Shown: positions 35,033 through 44,663, numbered from the stretch's first letter. The stretch is 55,499 nt of DNA from an uncultured Lachnospiraceae bacterium (GCA_910577445.1 CAJTMZ010000002.1:1-55499); one strand, 5' to 3'. A program made the numbers and translations. The notes: a model not told the origin generated them from the letters alone.

Positions 35033-35395
35033 ATGGCAAAAAATATTTTGGTGGTTGATGATGCTGCTTTTATGCGTATGATGATTAAGGACATTCTCAC
35101 AAAAAACGGTTATAACGTAGTAGGGGAAGCGGAGAATGGCGTTAAGGCTTTTGAAAAATATAACGAGTTGAAGCCTGATTTGGTATTGATGGATATTACC
35201 ATGCCTGAATTAGACGGAATCGGAGCGCTTAAGAAGATTAAAGCGGCAGACCCCGGAGCAATGGTTGTTATGTGCTCGGCTATGGGCCAGCAGGCTATGG
35301 TTATCGACGCAATTCAAAGCGGAGCAAAGGACTTCATCGTAAAGCCATTCCAGGCTGACCGTGTGCTTGAGGCGGTAAAGAAGGTAATCGGTTAG
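35033..35395 (+). CDS. cheY: Chemotaxis response regulator CheY
   Basis: Single-domain receiver protein. Acidic pocket Asp9/Asp10 (ILVVDDAAF), phospho-acceptor Asp54 (LVLMDITMP), Ser82 (MCSA) and Lys104 (IVKPF) are all in place. 120 residues. Placed between fliY and fliO as in B. subtilis. Its kinase CheA is not in the window. Confidence 0.95.
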   Translation: MAKNILVVDDAAFMRMMIKDILTKNGYNVVGEAENGVKAFEKYNELKPDLVLMDITMPELDGIGALKKIKAADPGAMVVMCSAMGQQAMVIDAIQSGAKDFIVKPFQADRVLEAVKKVIG

Positions 35396-35396
35396 T

Positions 35397-35762
35397 ATGC
35401 TTCTTACGATTATGACAAAGGCGGACGGTTATCTTCAGTTTATGACGGTGCTGTTTCTCTTTGTTTTCGTGCTTGCTGTTACTTATCTGGTTACCAGGTG
35501 GATAGCTAAATACCAGAAGGGGAATGCGGGCTTCAGAAATCTTGAGATTATTGAGACTTGCAGGATTGCCTCAAATAAATATATTCAAATAGTGAGGGTG
35601 GGAAGCAAATATCTTGTGATTGCCGTGGGAAAGGATGAAGTGCATATGCTTTCGGAGGTTTCCGGGGAAGAACTCAGTTTTCAGGAAAGTTATGGCCAGA
35701 CGATGGAGTTTGCCGCAGTTTTTGATAAGATAAGAAAACTGAAGGAAAAAGATAAGGAATAA
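35397..35762 (+). CDS. fliO: Flagellar biosynthesis protein FliO (FliZ)
   Basis: Small export-gate assembly factor. One membrane helix (about residues 15-36) followed by a cytoplasmic beta-rich domain (FRNLEIIETCRIASNKYIQI) and a charged helix. 121 residues. It begins 1 base after the cheY stop. The low sequence conservation of FliO means the call rests partly on position before fliP. Confidence 0.85.
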   Translation: MLLTIMTKADGYLQFMTVLFLFVFVLAVTYLVTRWIAKYQKGNAGFRNLEIIETCRIASNKYIQIVRVGSKYLVIAVGKDEVHMLSEVSGEELSFQESYGQTMEFAAVFDKIRKLKEKDKE

Positions 35763-35772
35763 GACAACAATT

Positions 35773-36645
35773 ATGAGACAAAGCTTTGCCGTAAAAAAGA
35801 TAATAAAGATAATATGCCTGCTTTTTATGGTGGGCATATTGTGTGTTATTCCCCGGATGAATGCAAAGGCGGCTTCACTGGATTCCCAGTTGACTGGAGA
35901 GACAGAGGATAGAACCAATATAAGGGAGCCGGGAACTACCGAATCCAGGGAAGATTTGTCAGAACTTAATATTGCGAATAGTTTGACAGTAACTTTAAAT
36001 AATGGTAATGGGCAGATGAATGGGACGCTGCGGATTCTGATTACACTGACGTTGATAGGACTGGCACCCACATTGCTTATCATGCTTACGTCTTTTATCA
36101 GAATTATCATTGTTCTTCATTTTACAAGGGCAGCTTTGAATACCCAAACGGCACCTCCCAATCAGGTGTTGATTGGGTTAGCTTTGTTTTTAACCTATTT
36201 CATCATGCAGCCCACTCTGACGCAGATTTACAATGAGGCGGTGATTCCCTTTGAGGCGGGAGAAATTACTCAGGAGGAATTTTTTAAGACAGGAATAGAG
36301 CCTTTGCGTGAATTTATGTATAAACAGGCTCAGACGAAGGATGTAAAACTTTTTCTGGAGATTTCCGGAGACGAATGGGACGGAACGCTGGAGGGCATTC
36401 CTCTTGCCGTGCTGATACCGAGTTTTATCGTGGGGGAACTGCGGCGCGCGTTCATAATCGGGTTTATTATATATATTCCTTTTATTGTAATTGACATGGT
36501 GGTTGCGTCCACTCTTATGAGTATGGGTATGATGATGCTTCCGCCGACCACAATTTCCATGCCGTTTAAGATACTTTTGTTTGTTCTGGCCGACGGCTGG
36601 AATTTGATTATCATGGAACTGGTGAAGACGTTTTATGTCCCGTGA
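35773..36645 (+). CDS. fliP: Flagellar export-gate protein FliP
   Basis: Core of the export gate with FliQ and FliR. A cleavable signal peptide (about residues 10-35) and four membrane helices; signatures LTLIGLAPTLLIMLTSFIRI, HFTRAALNTQTAPPNQVLIG and MGMMMLPPTTISMPFKILLF. 290 residues. A 96-base gap with hairpins follows before fliQ. Confidence 0.96.
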   Translation: MRQSFAVKKIIKIICLLFMVGILCVIPRMNAKAASLDSQLTGETEDRTNIREPGTTESREDLSELNIANSLTVTLNNGNGQMNGTLRILITLTLIGLAPTLLIMLTSFIRIIIVLHFTRAALNTQTAPPNQVLIGLALFLTYFIMQPTLTQIYNEAVIPFEAGEITQEEFFKTGIEPLREFMYKQAQTKDVKLFLEISGDEWDGTLEGIPLAVLIPSFIVGELRRAFIIGFIIYIPFIVIDMVVASTLMSMGMMMLPPTTISMPFKILLFVLADGWNLIIMELVKTFYVP

Positions 36646-36741
36646 CGGCTGCGGTTAGGCGGCAGGAAGCCTGCTGCGGCGCTGATGCGGCCGGGAATTT
36701 GATATCCCGGGATATTTGATAAAGCTTGGAGGGAAAAGGAT

Positions 36742-37011
36742 ATGACAGCAGATGAGGTTACAGCCATTGCCAGTGCGGCCCTGTTTTTGATTATCAAGGT
36801 TGCGGCGCCGCTTCTTTTGGTGTCTCTTGCGGTCGGACTGATTGTCAGTATTTTTCAGACGGTTACATCTATTCAGGAGCAGACGCTGACCTTTGTACCG
36901 AAAATTATAGCGATATTTTTGACGATTATTTTGCTTGGGAACTGGATTCTGACAGAATTATCCGATTACATCGTAATGCTGTGGTCTGATTTTGGCCGTT
37001 ATATCAGGTAG
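36742..37011 (+). CDS. fliQ: Flagellar export-gate protein FliQ
   Basis: Two-helix membrane protein of the export gate. The 89 residues include AAPLLLVSLAVGLIVSIFQ, TSIQEQTLTFVPKI and a second hydrophobic helix. GGAGGG precedes the ATG. fliR follows after 5 bases. Confidence 0.95.
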   Translation: MTADEVTAIASAALFLIIKVAAPLLLVSLAVGLIVSIFQTVTSIQEQTLTFVPKIIAIFLTIILLGNWILTELSDYIVMLWSDFGRYIR

Positions 37012-37016
37012 GGCTT

Positions 37017-37796
37017 ATGCTTGAATATGGTTTTACCTACGGAGACCTGGAGTATTTTCTGCTGATATTTGTCAGGATAGCCAGTTTTGTATTCATAGCC
37101 CCTTTTTTCAGTATGAGCAATACGCCGAGAAATGTGAGAACCGGTTTGAGTTTTTTCGTGGCAGTCTTACTTTTTCAGGCGATGCCCCGTCAGGAAGTGG
37201 TATATGATTCTCTGACGGGATATACGATTGTGGTACTGAAAGAAGTGATAACCGGTCTTTTAATCGGGTTCGCGGCTAATTTGTGCAGTACGATTGTGGC
37301 CTTTGCCGGCCAGATTGCCAGTATGGAAATGGGGCTTTCCATGGCCAGTATGCTTGACCCGACAACCAAAGAAAATACCACTGTAACAGGTGTTTATTAT
37401 AACTATATTATTTTGCTTTTGCTCATAAGTTCAGGAATGCACCGGTATTTTTTAAAGGCGCTGGCGGAAACTTATATCTTAATTCCCATAAACGGCGCTG
37501 TTCTTGACCATGAAAAGCTTTTAAACGCCATGATTAAATTTTTGTCCGAGTATATTATTATCGGCTTTCGTATTTGTCTGCCGATTTTTGCCGTTATGAT
37601 TATTTTAAACGCGGTGCTCGGCGTTCTGGCCAAGGTATCGCCGCAGCTGAATATGTTTGCTGTGGGTATGCAGATGAAGGTGCTGGTGGGACTGTCGATT
37701 TTGCTTGTCACTGCGTCCATGCTTCCCGATGCGGCAAATTTTATTTATGACCAGATGAAGCATATGGTTGTTACTTTTGTAGAAACTATGCTGTAA
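37017..37796 (+). CDS. fliR: Flagellar export-gate protein FliR
   Basis: Polytopic membrane protein (about six helices), FliR family: RIASFVFIAPFFS, EVITGLLIGFAANL, QIASMEMGLSMASMLDP and a C-terminal QMKVLVGLSILL. 259 residues. It is next to flhB, with which it forms the gate's cap. Confidence 0.95.
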   Translation: MLEYGFTYGDLEYFLLIFVRIASFVFIAPFFSMSNTPRNVRTGLSFFVAVLLFQAMPRQEVVYDSLTGYTIVVLKEVITGLLIGFAANLCSTIVAFAGQIASMEMGLSMASMLDPTTKENTTVTGVYYNYIILLLLISSGMHRYFLKALAETYILIPINGAVLDHEKLLNAMIKFLSEYIIIGFRICLPIFAVMIILNAVLGVLAKVSPQLNMFAVGMQMKVLVGLSILLVTASMLPDAANFIYDQMKHMVVTFVETML

Positions 37797-37810
37797 AGAG
37801 GTGGAACTAA

Positions 37811-38938
37811 ATGGAACAGAACAGATTGACGCTTGCTTACAATCTGCAGTTCTTTGCCAAAGACGGCCCGGGCGGTGAAAAAACGGAGGAACCAACCTCC
37901 AAAAAGCTGTCGGACGCCAGAAAAGAAGGCCAGGTAGCCAAGAGCAAGGAAATCGGCAACGCGTTCATGCTGCTTACGCTTTTCCTTATGATGAAGGTGT
38001 ATCTGGGGGTTATAGGAAACAGGTTTATCGGATGCTTTCACAGTGTGTATGGTAATTTTGCCGATGTAATCAGGATGTATAACGGCCAGATACCCTCAGC
38101 GTCTATCCAGGTTCTTATCAGGGGAATGATGCTGCAGCTTGGAATTATTGTTCTTCCCGTGTTTGCCCTGGGCGTGTTTGTGGTTTTTGTCTGCGACGTG
38201 GTTCAGGTTAAATGGAAGCCCACAACGAAGCCCTTAAAGCCCAAGTTCAACAAGCTGAATCCGGTCAGCGGTTTTAAAAAGTTTTTGTCGGTAAATTCCC
38301 TGGTTGAGCTGGTAAAATCCATTCTTAAGCTTTCGGTTGTGGGATATGTGGTTTACAAATATATTGTCAAGGAAATCGGACAGATTTTTATTTTGTACAA
38401 TATCTCCTTAAATCAGGCCATTGGGCTGATAGGTAAAATTGTTACGGATTTGGGAATACGGATTGCTCTGGTTTATATGGTGATTGCTTTTCTGGATTTT
38501 GTGTACCAGAAGCGTAAGTTCAAAAAAGACATGAAGATGACCAAGCAGGAAGTAAAGGATGAATATAAGAATCAGGAAGGAGACCCTCAGATTAAAGGAA
38601 AGCAGAAACAAAAAATGAGGGAGGCTTCCATGCGGCGTATGATGCAGCATCTTCCGGAGGCGGATGTGGTAATCACCAACCCGACCCATTACGCGGTGGC
38701 CATCAAATATGACGCAGATAAATATGACGCGCCCTATGTGCTTGCAAAGGGAGAAGATTACCTGGCGCAGCGGATTAAGGACGTGGCAAAAGAAAACGAT
38801 ATTGAAATTGTGGAAAACAAACCTCTTGCCCGTATGCTCTATGCCAACGTGGAGGTGGGAGGGTTGATTCCACCGGAATTATATCAGTCAGTAGCAGAGG
38901 TTCTGGCCTTTGTTTATCATTTAAAGGGGAAGGTATAA
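37811..38938 (+). CDS. flhB: Flagellar export switch protein FlhB, with LQFFA N-terminal motif
   Basis: Substrate-specificity switch of the export apparatus. Four membrane helices, then a cytoplasmic domain with the autocleavage site NPTH at residues 290-293. GEKTEEPTSKKLSDARKEGQ (23-42) is the usual FlhB start. Before it lies an added LAYNLQFFAKDG (8-19), which contains LQFFA at 12-16. 375 residues. AGAGGTGG precedes the ATG. Confidence 0.96.
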   Translation: MEQNRLTLAYNLQFFAKDGPGGEKTEEPTSKKLSDARKEGQVAKSKEIGNAFMLLTLFLMMKVYLGVIGNRFIGCFHSVYGNFADVIRMYNGQIPSASIQVLIRGMMLQLGIIVLPVFALGVFVVFVCDVVQVKWKPTTKPLKPKFNKLNPVSGFKKFLSVNSLVELVKSILKLSVVGYVVYKYIVKEIGQIFILYNISLNQAIGLIGKIVTDLGIRIALVYMVIAFLDFVYQKRKFKKDMKMTKQEVKDEYKNQEGDPQIKGKQKQKMREASMRRMMQHLPEADVVITNPTHYAVAIKYDADKYDAPYVLAKGEDYLAQRIKDVAKENDIEIVENKPLARMLYANVEVGGLIPPELYQSVAEVLAFVYHLKGKV

Positions 38939-38956
38939 AGGAGGAAAGGAGACGGC

Positions 38957-40990
38957 ATGAAAAAAGCGGATGTTGCTGTATCGGCATATGTACTTTCGGC
39001 GTTTATTATGATGATTGTGCCGATTCCCAGCGGCCTTTTGGACATACTGCTTGCCTGCAATATGGCAGTTGCGTTTACCATACTTTTCGGAACAATGTTT
39101 TCCAAAGAAGTACTGGATATGTCTTTTTATCCCACCATGCTGTTGTTCACCACATTGTTCAGGATTTCCCTTAACATATCTTCCACCAGGCTTATTCTTG
39201 TAACCGGACAGCCAGGGCGTGTGGTTGAAACTTTCGGCAGCTATGTAGGCAGCGGAAATCTGGTGGTAGGTTCTATCGTATTTATTATTCTGATACTGGT
39301 GCAGTTTATGGTTATCAATAAAGGTTCCGAGCGTGTGGCTGAGGTAACGGCGAGATTTACGCTGGACGCCATGCCCGGTAAGCAGATGGCCATTGACGCG
39401 GACCTTAATACAGGCGCGATTACCGACGAGGAAGCAAGGGAGCGCCGGGAAAAAATCCAGAACGAAGCAAATTTCTTCGGTTCCATGGACGGTGCCGTTA
39501 AGTACGTAAAGGGAGATGCAACGGCTGGTCTGCTCATAACTTTTGTCAATATCATAGGCGGTATTATAACAGGTATGGTATGGCAGAATATGGACATTAT
39601 GACAGCCTTAAACCGATATGTCATTCTTACCATCGGCGACGGTCTGGTGAGCCAGATTCCCTCCCTTTTGATTTCACTTTCCACCGGTATTCTGGTGACG
39701 AAAGGTTCTAAGGACGCGGATTTCGGAACGGTGCTGGTGAGCCAGCTTTTCGGTATTCCCAAGGTGTGTTATCTTGTGGGCGCGGTATTGGCCGGACTTG
39801 GAATCGTTACCCCGCTGCCCAATCTTATATTCCTTTCTCTGGGGCTTGCTTTTATCGTTGTAGGCAGGATTATGGCAGGAAACCTTGAGACGGCTCAGAT
39901 TGAGGGAGAAATCAACGCGGAGGAGGCTGCGGCGGAAGAAATCAGACAGCCGGAAAATGTAAACAGTCTCTTACAGGTAGACCCCATCGAGTTGGAGTTT
40001 GGTTACGGAATTATTCCGTTAGCCGACGTAAACCAGGGCGGAGACTTACTGGACCGTGTGGTAATGATTAGACGACAGATTGCGTTAGAGCTTGGAACGG
40101 TAGTGCCGATTATCCGTCTTAGGGATAATATTCAGCTTAACCCCAATCAGTACATCATAAAAATCAAGGGTATTCAGGTCAGCGAGGGCGAAATTCTTTT
40201 CGACCACTATATGGCCATGAACCCCGGTTATGTGGAGGAGGAAATCACGGGTATTCCCACATTTGAGCCTTCCTTCCACCTGCCGGCTATCTGGATAACG
40301 GAAGGACAGAGGGAGAGAGCCGAGAGCATGGGTTATACGGTGGTAGACCCGCCGTCCATTATCGCAACGCATCTGACGGAAATCATCAGGCAGTACATTT
40401 CCGAACTGCTCACAAGGCAGGATGTACAGAACCTTGTCAACAACTTAAAGGAAAGCAATCCTTCGCTTGTGGACGAACTGGTGCCCAAGCTTCTGGGACT
40501 TGGGGAAATTCAGAAGGTTCTGCAGAATCTCTTAAAAGAAGGTATTTCCATCAGAGACCTTCTTACGGTTTTTGAGACGCTTGCGGATTATGCGTCCACT
40601 ACAAGAGATACGGATATACTGACGGAATATGTGCGGCAGAGCCTGAAGCGTGCGATTTCCAGCCGATTCTTCCCTTCCAACGAAACTTCCAGCGTGGTTA
40701 CTTTAGACCCGAAACTGGAGCAGGAGATTATGGGAAGCGTAAAACAGACGGAAAACGGCGCGTATCTTGCACTGGACCCGGAAAAGACGAAGGAAATTAT
40801 GAAGTCTGTAGGGAATGAGATTGCGAAGTTGGAAAATCTGGGAAAGAGCCCTATTGTAATAACATCGCCAATCGTGCGTATGTATTTTAAGCGTTTGACG
40901 GAGGATTACTATAGAGATTTAATTGTTGTTTCATATAATGAAATAGATAATAACATTGAATTACAGTCTGTAGGAATGGTGACAGCATGA
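38957..40990 (+). CDS. flhA: Flagellar export-gate protein FlhA
   Basis: Nonameric ring of the export apparatus that uses proton motive force. About eight membrane helices in the first 300 residues with the conserved FHIPEP-family segment (MPGKQMAIDADLNTGAI, ERREKIQNEANFFGSMDGA), then the cytoplasmic chaperone-docking domain. 677 residues. Overlaps flhF by 4 bases (ATGA). Confidence 0.97.
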   Translation: MKKADVAVSAYVLSAFIMMIVPIPSGLLDILLACNMAVAFTILFGTMFSKEVLDMSFYPTMLLFTTLFRISLNISSTRLILVTGQPGRVVETFGSYVGSGNLVVGSIVFIILILVQFMVINKGSERVAEVTARFTLDAMPGKQMAIDADLNTGAITDEEARERREKIQNEANFFGSMDGAVKYVKGDATAGLLITFVNIIGGIITGMVWQNMDIMTALNRYVILTIGDGLVSQIPSLLISLSTGILVTKGSKDADFGTVLVSQLFGIPKVCYLVGAVLAGLGIVTPLPNLIFLSLGLAFIVVGRIMAGNLETAQIEGEINAEEAAAEEIRQPENVNSLLQVDPIELEFGYGIIPLADVNQGGDLLDRVVMIRRQIALELGTVVPIIRLRDNIQLNPNQYIIKIKGIQVSEGEILFDHYMAMNPGYVEEEITGIPTFEPSFHLPAIWITEGQRERAESMGYTVVDPPSIIATHLTEIIRQYISELLTRQDVQNLVNNLKESNPSLVDELVPKLLGLGEIQKVLQNLLKEGISIRDLLTVFETLADYASTTRDTDILTEYVRQSLKRAISSRFFPSNETSSVVTLDPKLEQEIMGSVKQTENGAYLALDPEKTKEIMKSVGNEIAKLENLGKSPIVITSPIVRMYFKRLTEDYYRDLIVVSYNEIDNNIELQSVGMVTA

Positions 40991-42279
40991 TAATCAAAAA
41001 ATTTCAGGGTAAAACAGAAGCGGAAGCGGTGGAAAACGCCAAAAAAGAGCTGGGTGAAAACGTGGTTGTTATGAACGTGCGCAGCGTCAAGAAGAAGGGG
41101 GTTCTCAGCATTTTCCGGCCTCAGCTTACTGAGGTTACGGTCGCGAAGGAAGAGGAGCCGGAGCGCGCCCTTCCCGTAAAAAAGGAACCGCTGATTCCGC
41201 AGCCGCTTGTGGACGCCGTTACAAGAGAGACCACAGATTTGTCTGCCATAAGAGATTTGCTTCCTCCGGTTCAGGAAAATTCGGGACTGGCACGTCTTGC
41301 CAAGGCTTCTGACGTCCGCCCGGCGGAACGGCCCGAGGTCAGGGAAGAAGAGTGGAAGGACGCCAGCGCCATTGAAGAAAAGCTGAACAGTCTCCATGAT
41401 TTGTTAGAGCAGCAGCTCCAGAAGCCCGAAGAAGGAAAGAGCGAGCAGGCGGAGGAGGAAAAGGAAAGCGAGATAGAGCGTTTTATGAAACTGCTCTATA
41501 ACACCATGCTGGACAACGAGGTAAACGAGAAATACGCAAATCAGATTATAGACGAAATCGAAAAAATCAACAAACAAAATCTTCCTTTTGATTATACGCT
41601 GGCAAATATTTACCAGAAGATGATTTTAAAATTCGGAAAGCCGGTGGAGATTTCCCCGTCGCAAAAAGGCCCCAGGGTGGTGTTCTTCGTAGGTCCCACG
41701 GGAGTGGGTAAAACCACAACTATTGCCAAACTTGCATCCCGGCTCAGCATGGGACAGAAGAAGAAGGTGGTTCTTCTGACAGCCGATACCTACCGGATTG
41801 CGGCGGCCGAACAGCTCCGCACCTATGCAAATATCATGGAACTGCCTTTCAGGGTAATCTATTCCACAGAGGAAATCCGTCAGGCTCTGAATGATTTTAA
41901 AGATTATGATTATATTATGGTAGATACGGCGGGGCATTCCCATAAGAATGCGGAGCAGAAGGAAAACATCAATCAGTTTATCCATTCGGTGGATGATTTG
42001 GCTGAAAAGGAGGTTTTCCTTGTGCTGAGCGCGGCCACAAAATACAGGGATTTGGTGAACATTGTGGATACCTATATACCCATGACGGAGTTTGCCCTGA
42101 TTTTCACAAAGCTTGACGAGACCACATGCCTTGGGAATCTTCTGAACATAAAGCTCCGGACGGATGCGCCTTTATCTTATGTGACTTACGGGCAGAACGT
42201 GCCGGATGATATAGAAAACTTTAATCCGCAGAAGACGGTAAAACAGCTTTTAGGCGGAAGGAAGAAGGAAAAATATTAA
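40987..42279 (+). CDS. flhF: Flagellar SRP-type GTPase FlhF
   Basis: Signal-recognition-type GTPase that sets flagellum number or place. N-terminal B domain with a Glu-rich stretch (about 135-165), then the NG domain with Walker A GPTGVGKTTT at residues 236-245, VVLLTADTYRIAAAEQL and IMVDTAGHS. 430 residues. Starts within the flhA stop; flhG follows. Confidence 0.95.
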   Translation: MIIKKFQGKTEAEAVENAKKELGENVVVMNVRSVKKKGVLSIFRPQLTEVTVAKEEEPERALPVKKEPLIPQPLVDAVTRETTDLSAIRDLLPPVQENSGLARLAKASDVRPAERPEVREEEWKDASAIEEKLNSLHDLLEQQLQKPEEGKSEQAEEEKESEIERFMKLLYNTMLDNEVNEKYANQIIDEIEKINKQNLPFDYTLANIYQKMILKFGKPVEISPSQKGPRVVFFVGPTGVGKTTTIAKLASRLSMGQKKKVVLLTADTYRIAAAEQLRTYANIMELPFRVIYSTEEIRQALNDFKDYDYIMVDTAGHSHKNAEQKENINQFIHSVDDLAEKEVFLVLSAATKYRDLVNIVDTYIPMTEFALIFTKLDETTCLGNLLNIKLRTDAPLSYVTYGQNVPDDIENFNPQKTVKQLLGGRKKEKY

Positions 42280-42313
42280 GATTACTTCACTGTAAGACGA
42301 GCAAGGAGAATAC

Positions 42314-43192
42314 ATGGACCAGGCCGAACAACTGAGAAAGATAATTAAAGCAGGTACAGCAGATTTAAACAGACCACGTGCGAGAGTTATTACGGTTACA
42401 AGCGGTAAAGGTGGTGTGGGAAAGTCCAATACGGCGATTAATCTGGCGGTTCAATTTCAGAAACAGGGTAAGCGGGTAATTATTCTTGATGCGGATTTCG
42501 GGCTTGCCAACATTGAAATTATGTTTGGTGCAGTGCCGAAATATAACTTAAGCGATGTGATTTATCATGGAAAAACCATCAGGGAGATTATTACTCCGGG
42601 GCCTTTGGATGTGGGATTTATTTCCGGCGGTTCCGGAATTGCCGGACTTTCCAACTTAAGCCGGGATACTTTGACTTATATTGTCCAAAAGCTGTCAGAG
42701 TTAGATTCGATTGCCGATATAATTATTATAGATACGGGAGCCGGCGTTTCCGACGCCGTAATGGAATTTTTGGTCGCCAGCGGGGAAATTCTGCTGGTGG
42801 CGACGCCGGAACCTACTTCTATCACAGACGCCTATTCGCTTCTTAAGGTTTTAAACAGGCATCACAGATTTTCCAGCGAGACTACCGAAATAAAGATGCT
42901 TTCCAACAAGGTGAAATCGGAGAGAGAAGGAGAAATGCTGTTTGAGAAGCTTAATTCGGTGATAAGCCGTTATCTGACGATACCGGTTACCTACTTAGGT
43001 TCTGTGCCAGAGGATAATCAACTGGTAAAGGCGGTGATGCAGCAGCAGCCGGTTTCCCTAAAGGAACCGCAGGCTAAGTCGGCCACAGCCTACGAGGCGA
43101 TTGCGGTAAAGCTTTTAGGCGAAGGGGGAAAGGGAACAAACGGAAAGGGAATGAAATCTTTCCTGGCCCGTTTTATGAATAATGGCAGATAA
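42314..43192 (+). CDS. flhG: MinD-like ATPase FlhG (YlxH)
   Basis: Membrane-associated ATPase that partners FlhF to control flagellum number. Deviant Walker A SGKGGVGKSN at residues 30-39 with an N-terminal helix (AEQLRKII) that can stimulate FlhF GTPase, IILDADFGLANIEIMFG, and DIIIIDTGAGVSDAV. 292 residues. The gene is followed by a PilZ protein. Confidence 0.95.
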   Translation: MDQAEQLRKIIKAGTADLNRPRARVITVTSGKGGVGKSNTAINLAVQFQKQGKRVIILDADFGLANIEIMFGAVPKYNLSDVIYHGKTIREIITPGPLDVGFISGGSGIAGLSNLSRDTLTYIVQKLSELDSIADIIIIDTGAGVSDAVMEFLVASGEILLVATPEPTSITDAYSLLKVLNRHHRFSSETTEIKMLSNKVKSEREGEMLFEKLNSVISRYLTIPVTYLGSVPEDNQLVKAVMQQQPVSLKEPQAKSATAYEAIAVKLLGEGGKGTNGKGMKSFLARFMNNGR

Positions 43193-43213
43193 AAAATGAT
43201 AGGAGGGGATAAA

Positions 43214-43942
43214 ATGCTCTCAGAATATGTTGTTCCGGGAAACAAAATTGAAATAAGGACAGTCAGCCAGGGAGAGTATATTGAGGAAGTTGAGAAAAAA
43301 CGAAAGGTATATTACAGTCAGGTATTCGACGTTTTGTCGGAAGAGCGGCTGGAAGTTTTGCTTCCGATGGAGAAAAGCCGGCTGATATCGCTTCCCGTAA
43401 ATATGGAGTACGATTTGTACTTTTTTACCGAGGCGGGGCTGTTCCGCTGTAACGCAAACGCCCTGGATGTGTACAAATCCAACAACAACTTCGTACTTCT
43501 TTTTGAAACGATAAGCGAGCTTAAAAAATTCCAGAGAAGGGAATATTACCGTCTGGACTGTGCCGTGGAAATGTATTCAAGACTTCTTGAGCGTGAAGAA
43601 ATCAGCGCGGTGGTGAGAAACGACGATTTTCTGGCAAAGGAGCTTCCCTTGAAGAAGGGCGTTGCGGTGGATATCAGCGGCGGAGGAATCCGGTTTGTGG
43701 GAAACTATACCTATGAGCGCGGGGATTTGATTTACTGCCGTTATAATCTGGGCGGCGGAGAGCGGCCGAAAACCTATACCCTGGTGGCAAAAATTTTGTT
43801 TATCAGCGATGTGGAGGACAAAAAGGACGTGCGGGAATACCGGGCGCAGTATATCAATATGGATACCACGGAACGGGAAGAAATTATCCGCTTTATCTTT
43901 GAAGAGGAGAGAAAGCGCAGAAAGAGAAGAAAAGGTTTATAA
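43214..43942 (+). CDS. YcgR-like c-di-GMP-binding PilZ protein
   Basis: Two-domain flagellar brake protein. An N-terminal YcgR-type beta domain precedes a PilZ domain with the c-di-GMP-binding arginines in RREYYR (108-113) and the DISGGG motif (153-158). In other bacteria such proteins slow the motor when c-di-GMP is high. The start is ATG 43214 with AGGAGGGG upstream; an ATG at 43196 is an alternative. C-terminus is highly basic. Here it takes the place where B. subtilis has cheB-cheA-cheW. Confidence 0.9.
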   Translation: MLSEYVVPGNKIEIRTVSQGEYIEEVEKKRKVYYSQVFDVLSEERLEVLLPMEKSRLISLPVNMEYDLYFFTEAGLFRCNANALDVYKSNNNFVLLFETISELKKFQRREYYRLDCAVEMYSRLLEREEISAVVRNDDFLAKELPLKKGVAVDISGGGIRFVGNYTYERGDLIYCRYNLGGGERPKTYTLVAKILFISDVEDKKDVREYRAQYINMDTTEREEIIRFIFEEERKRRKRRKGL

Positions 43943-43964
43943 TACCTTCCGTTTATGGTATACT
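43936..43964 (+). promoter_or_regulatory. Possible internal sigma-A promoter upstream of cheC
   Basis: TTTATA (43936-43941), 17-base spacer, TATACT (43959-43964). The -10 is good and the -35 is poor. The gap from the PilZ gene to cheC is 85 bases. Confidence 0.35.
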
Positions 43965-44027
43965 CTTCATAAAAGATATTAAGAACAGAGTAAATCTATC
44001 AGTGAGATAAAAATAGGAGGTCCATTA

Positions 44028-44663
44028 ATGAACGACCTGAGTATGGAACAGATTACAAATCAGTATTTCGACGTATTAAAAGAACTGGGTAATATCGGCG
44101 CGGGAAACGCCACTACGGCCCTGGCGCAGATGATGGGCGGTAAAATTGACATGTCAGTACCGCAGGTGAGGCTTCTGGAGTTTCACGAAATCGGCGAGAT
44201 TGTAGGCGGCGATGAGAAAATCATGGTGGGAATTTATCTTCAGGTCGAAGGCGACGTGGAGGGCAGCATGATGTTTATCATGGATAAGACGGCGGCAGCC
44301 CACATTGTGAACAGGATGATGGCCGGCATGCTTGTGATTGACGAGAGTACAGCGGAGGAACATGAATTTGGGGAAATGGAATGTTCCGCGATTAAGGAAG
44401 TGGGCAATATCATAACCGGTTCCTATTTAAATGCTTTGTCAGGAATTACCAGTCTGAAAATTATGCCGTCGGTGCCTGAGATTGGCATTGACATGGCGGG
44501 GGCGCTTCTGAGCGTTCCGGCAGTGGAATTTGGCGTTATGGGAGACAATATCCTGTTAATCCAGACAAAATTTTCAGATGACGTCGAATTAAACGGATAT
44601 TTCATTTTAATTCCGGATATGGATTCATATGAGAAGATTCTGACATCGCTTGGAGTTATGTAA
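44028..44663 (+). CDS. cheC: CheY-phosphate phosphatase CheC
   Basis: Chemotaxis adaptation protein that dephosphorylates CheY-P and binds CheD. Both phosphatase motifs are present: ELGNIGAGNATTAL (Glu19, Asn22) and AIKEVGNIITGSYLNAL (Glu124, Asn127). 211 residues. AGGAGGT precedes the ATG. cheD follows. Confidence 0.95.
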   Translation: MNDLSMEQITNQYFDVLKELGNIGAGNATTALAQMMGGKIDMSVPQVRLLEFHEIGEIVGGDEKIMVGIYLQVEGDVEGSMMFIMDKTAAAHIVNRMMAGMLVIDESTAEEHEFGEMECSAIKEVGNIITGSYLNALSGITSLKIMPSVPEIGIDMAGALLSVPAVEFGVMGDNILLIQTKFSDDVELNGYFILIPDMDSYEKILTSLGVM

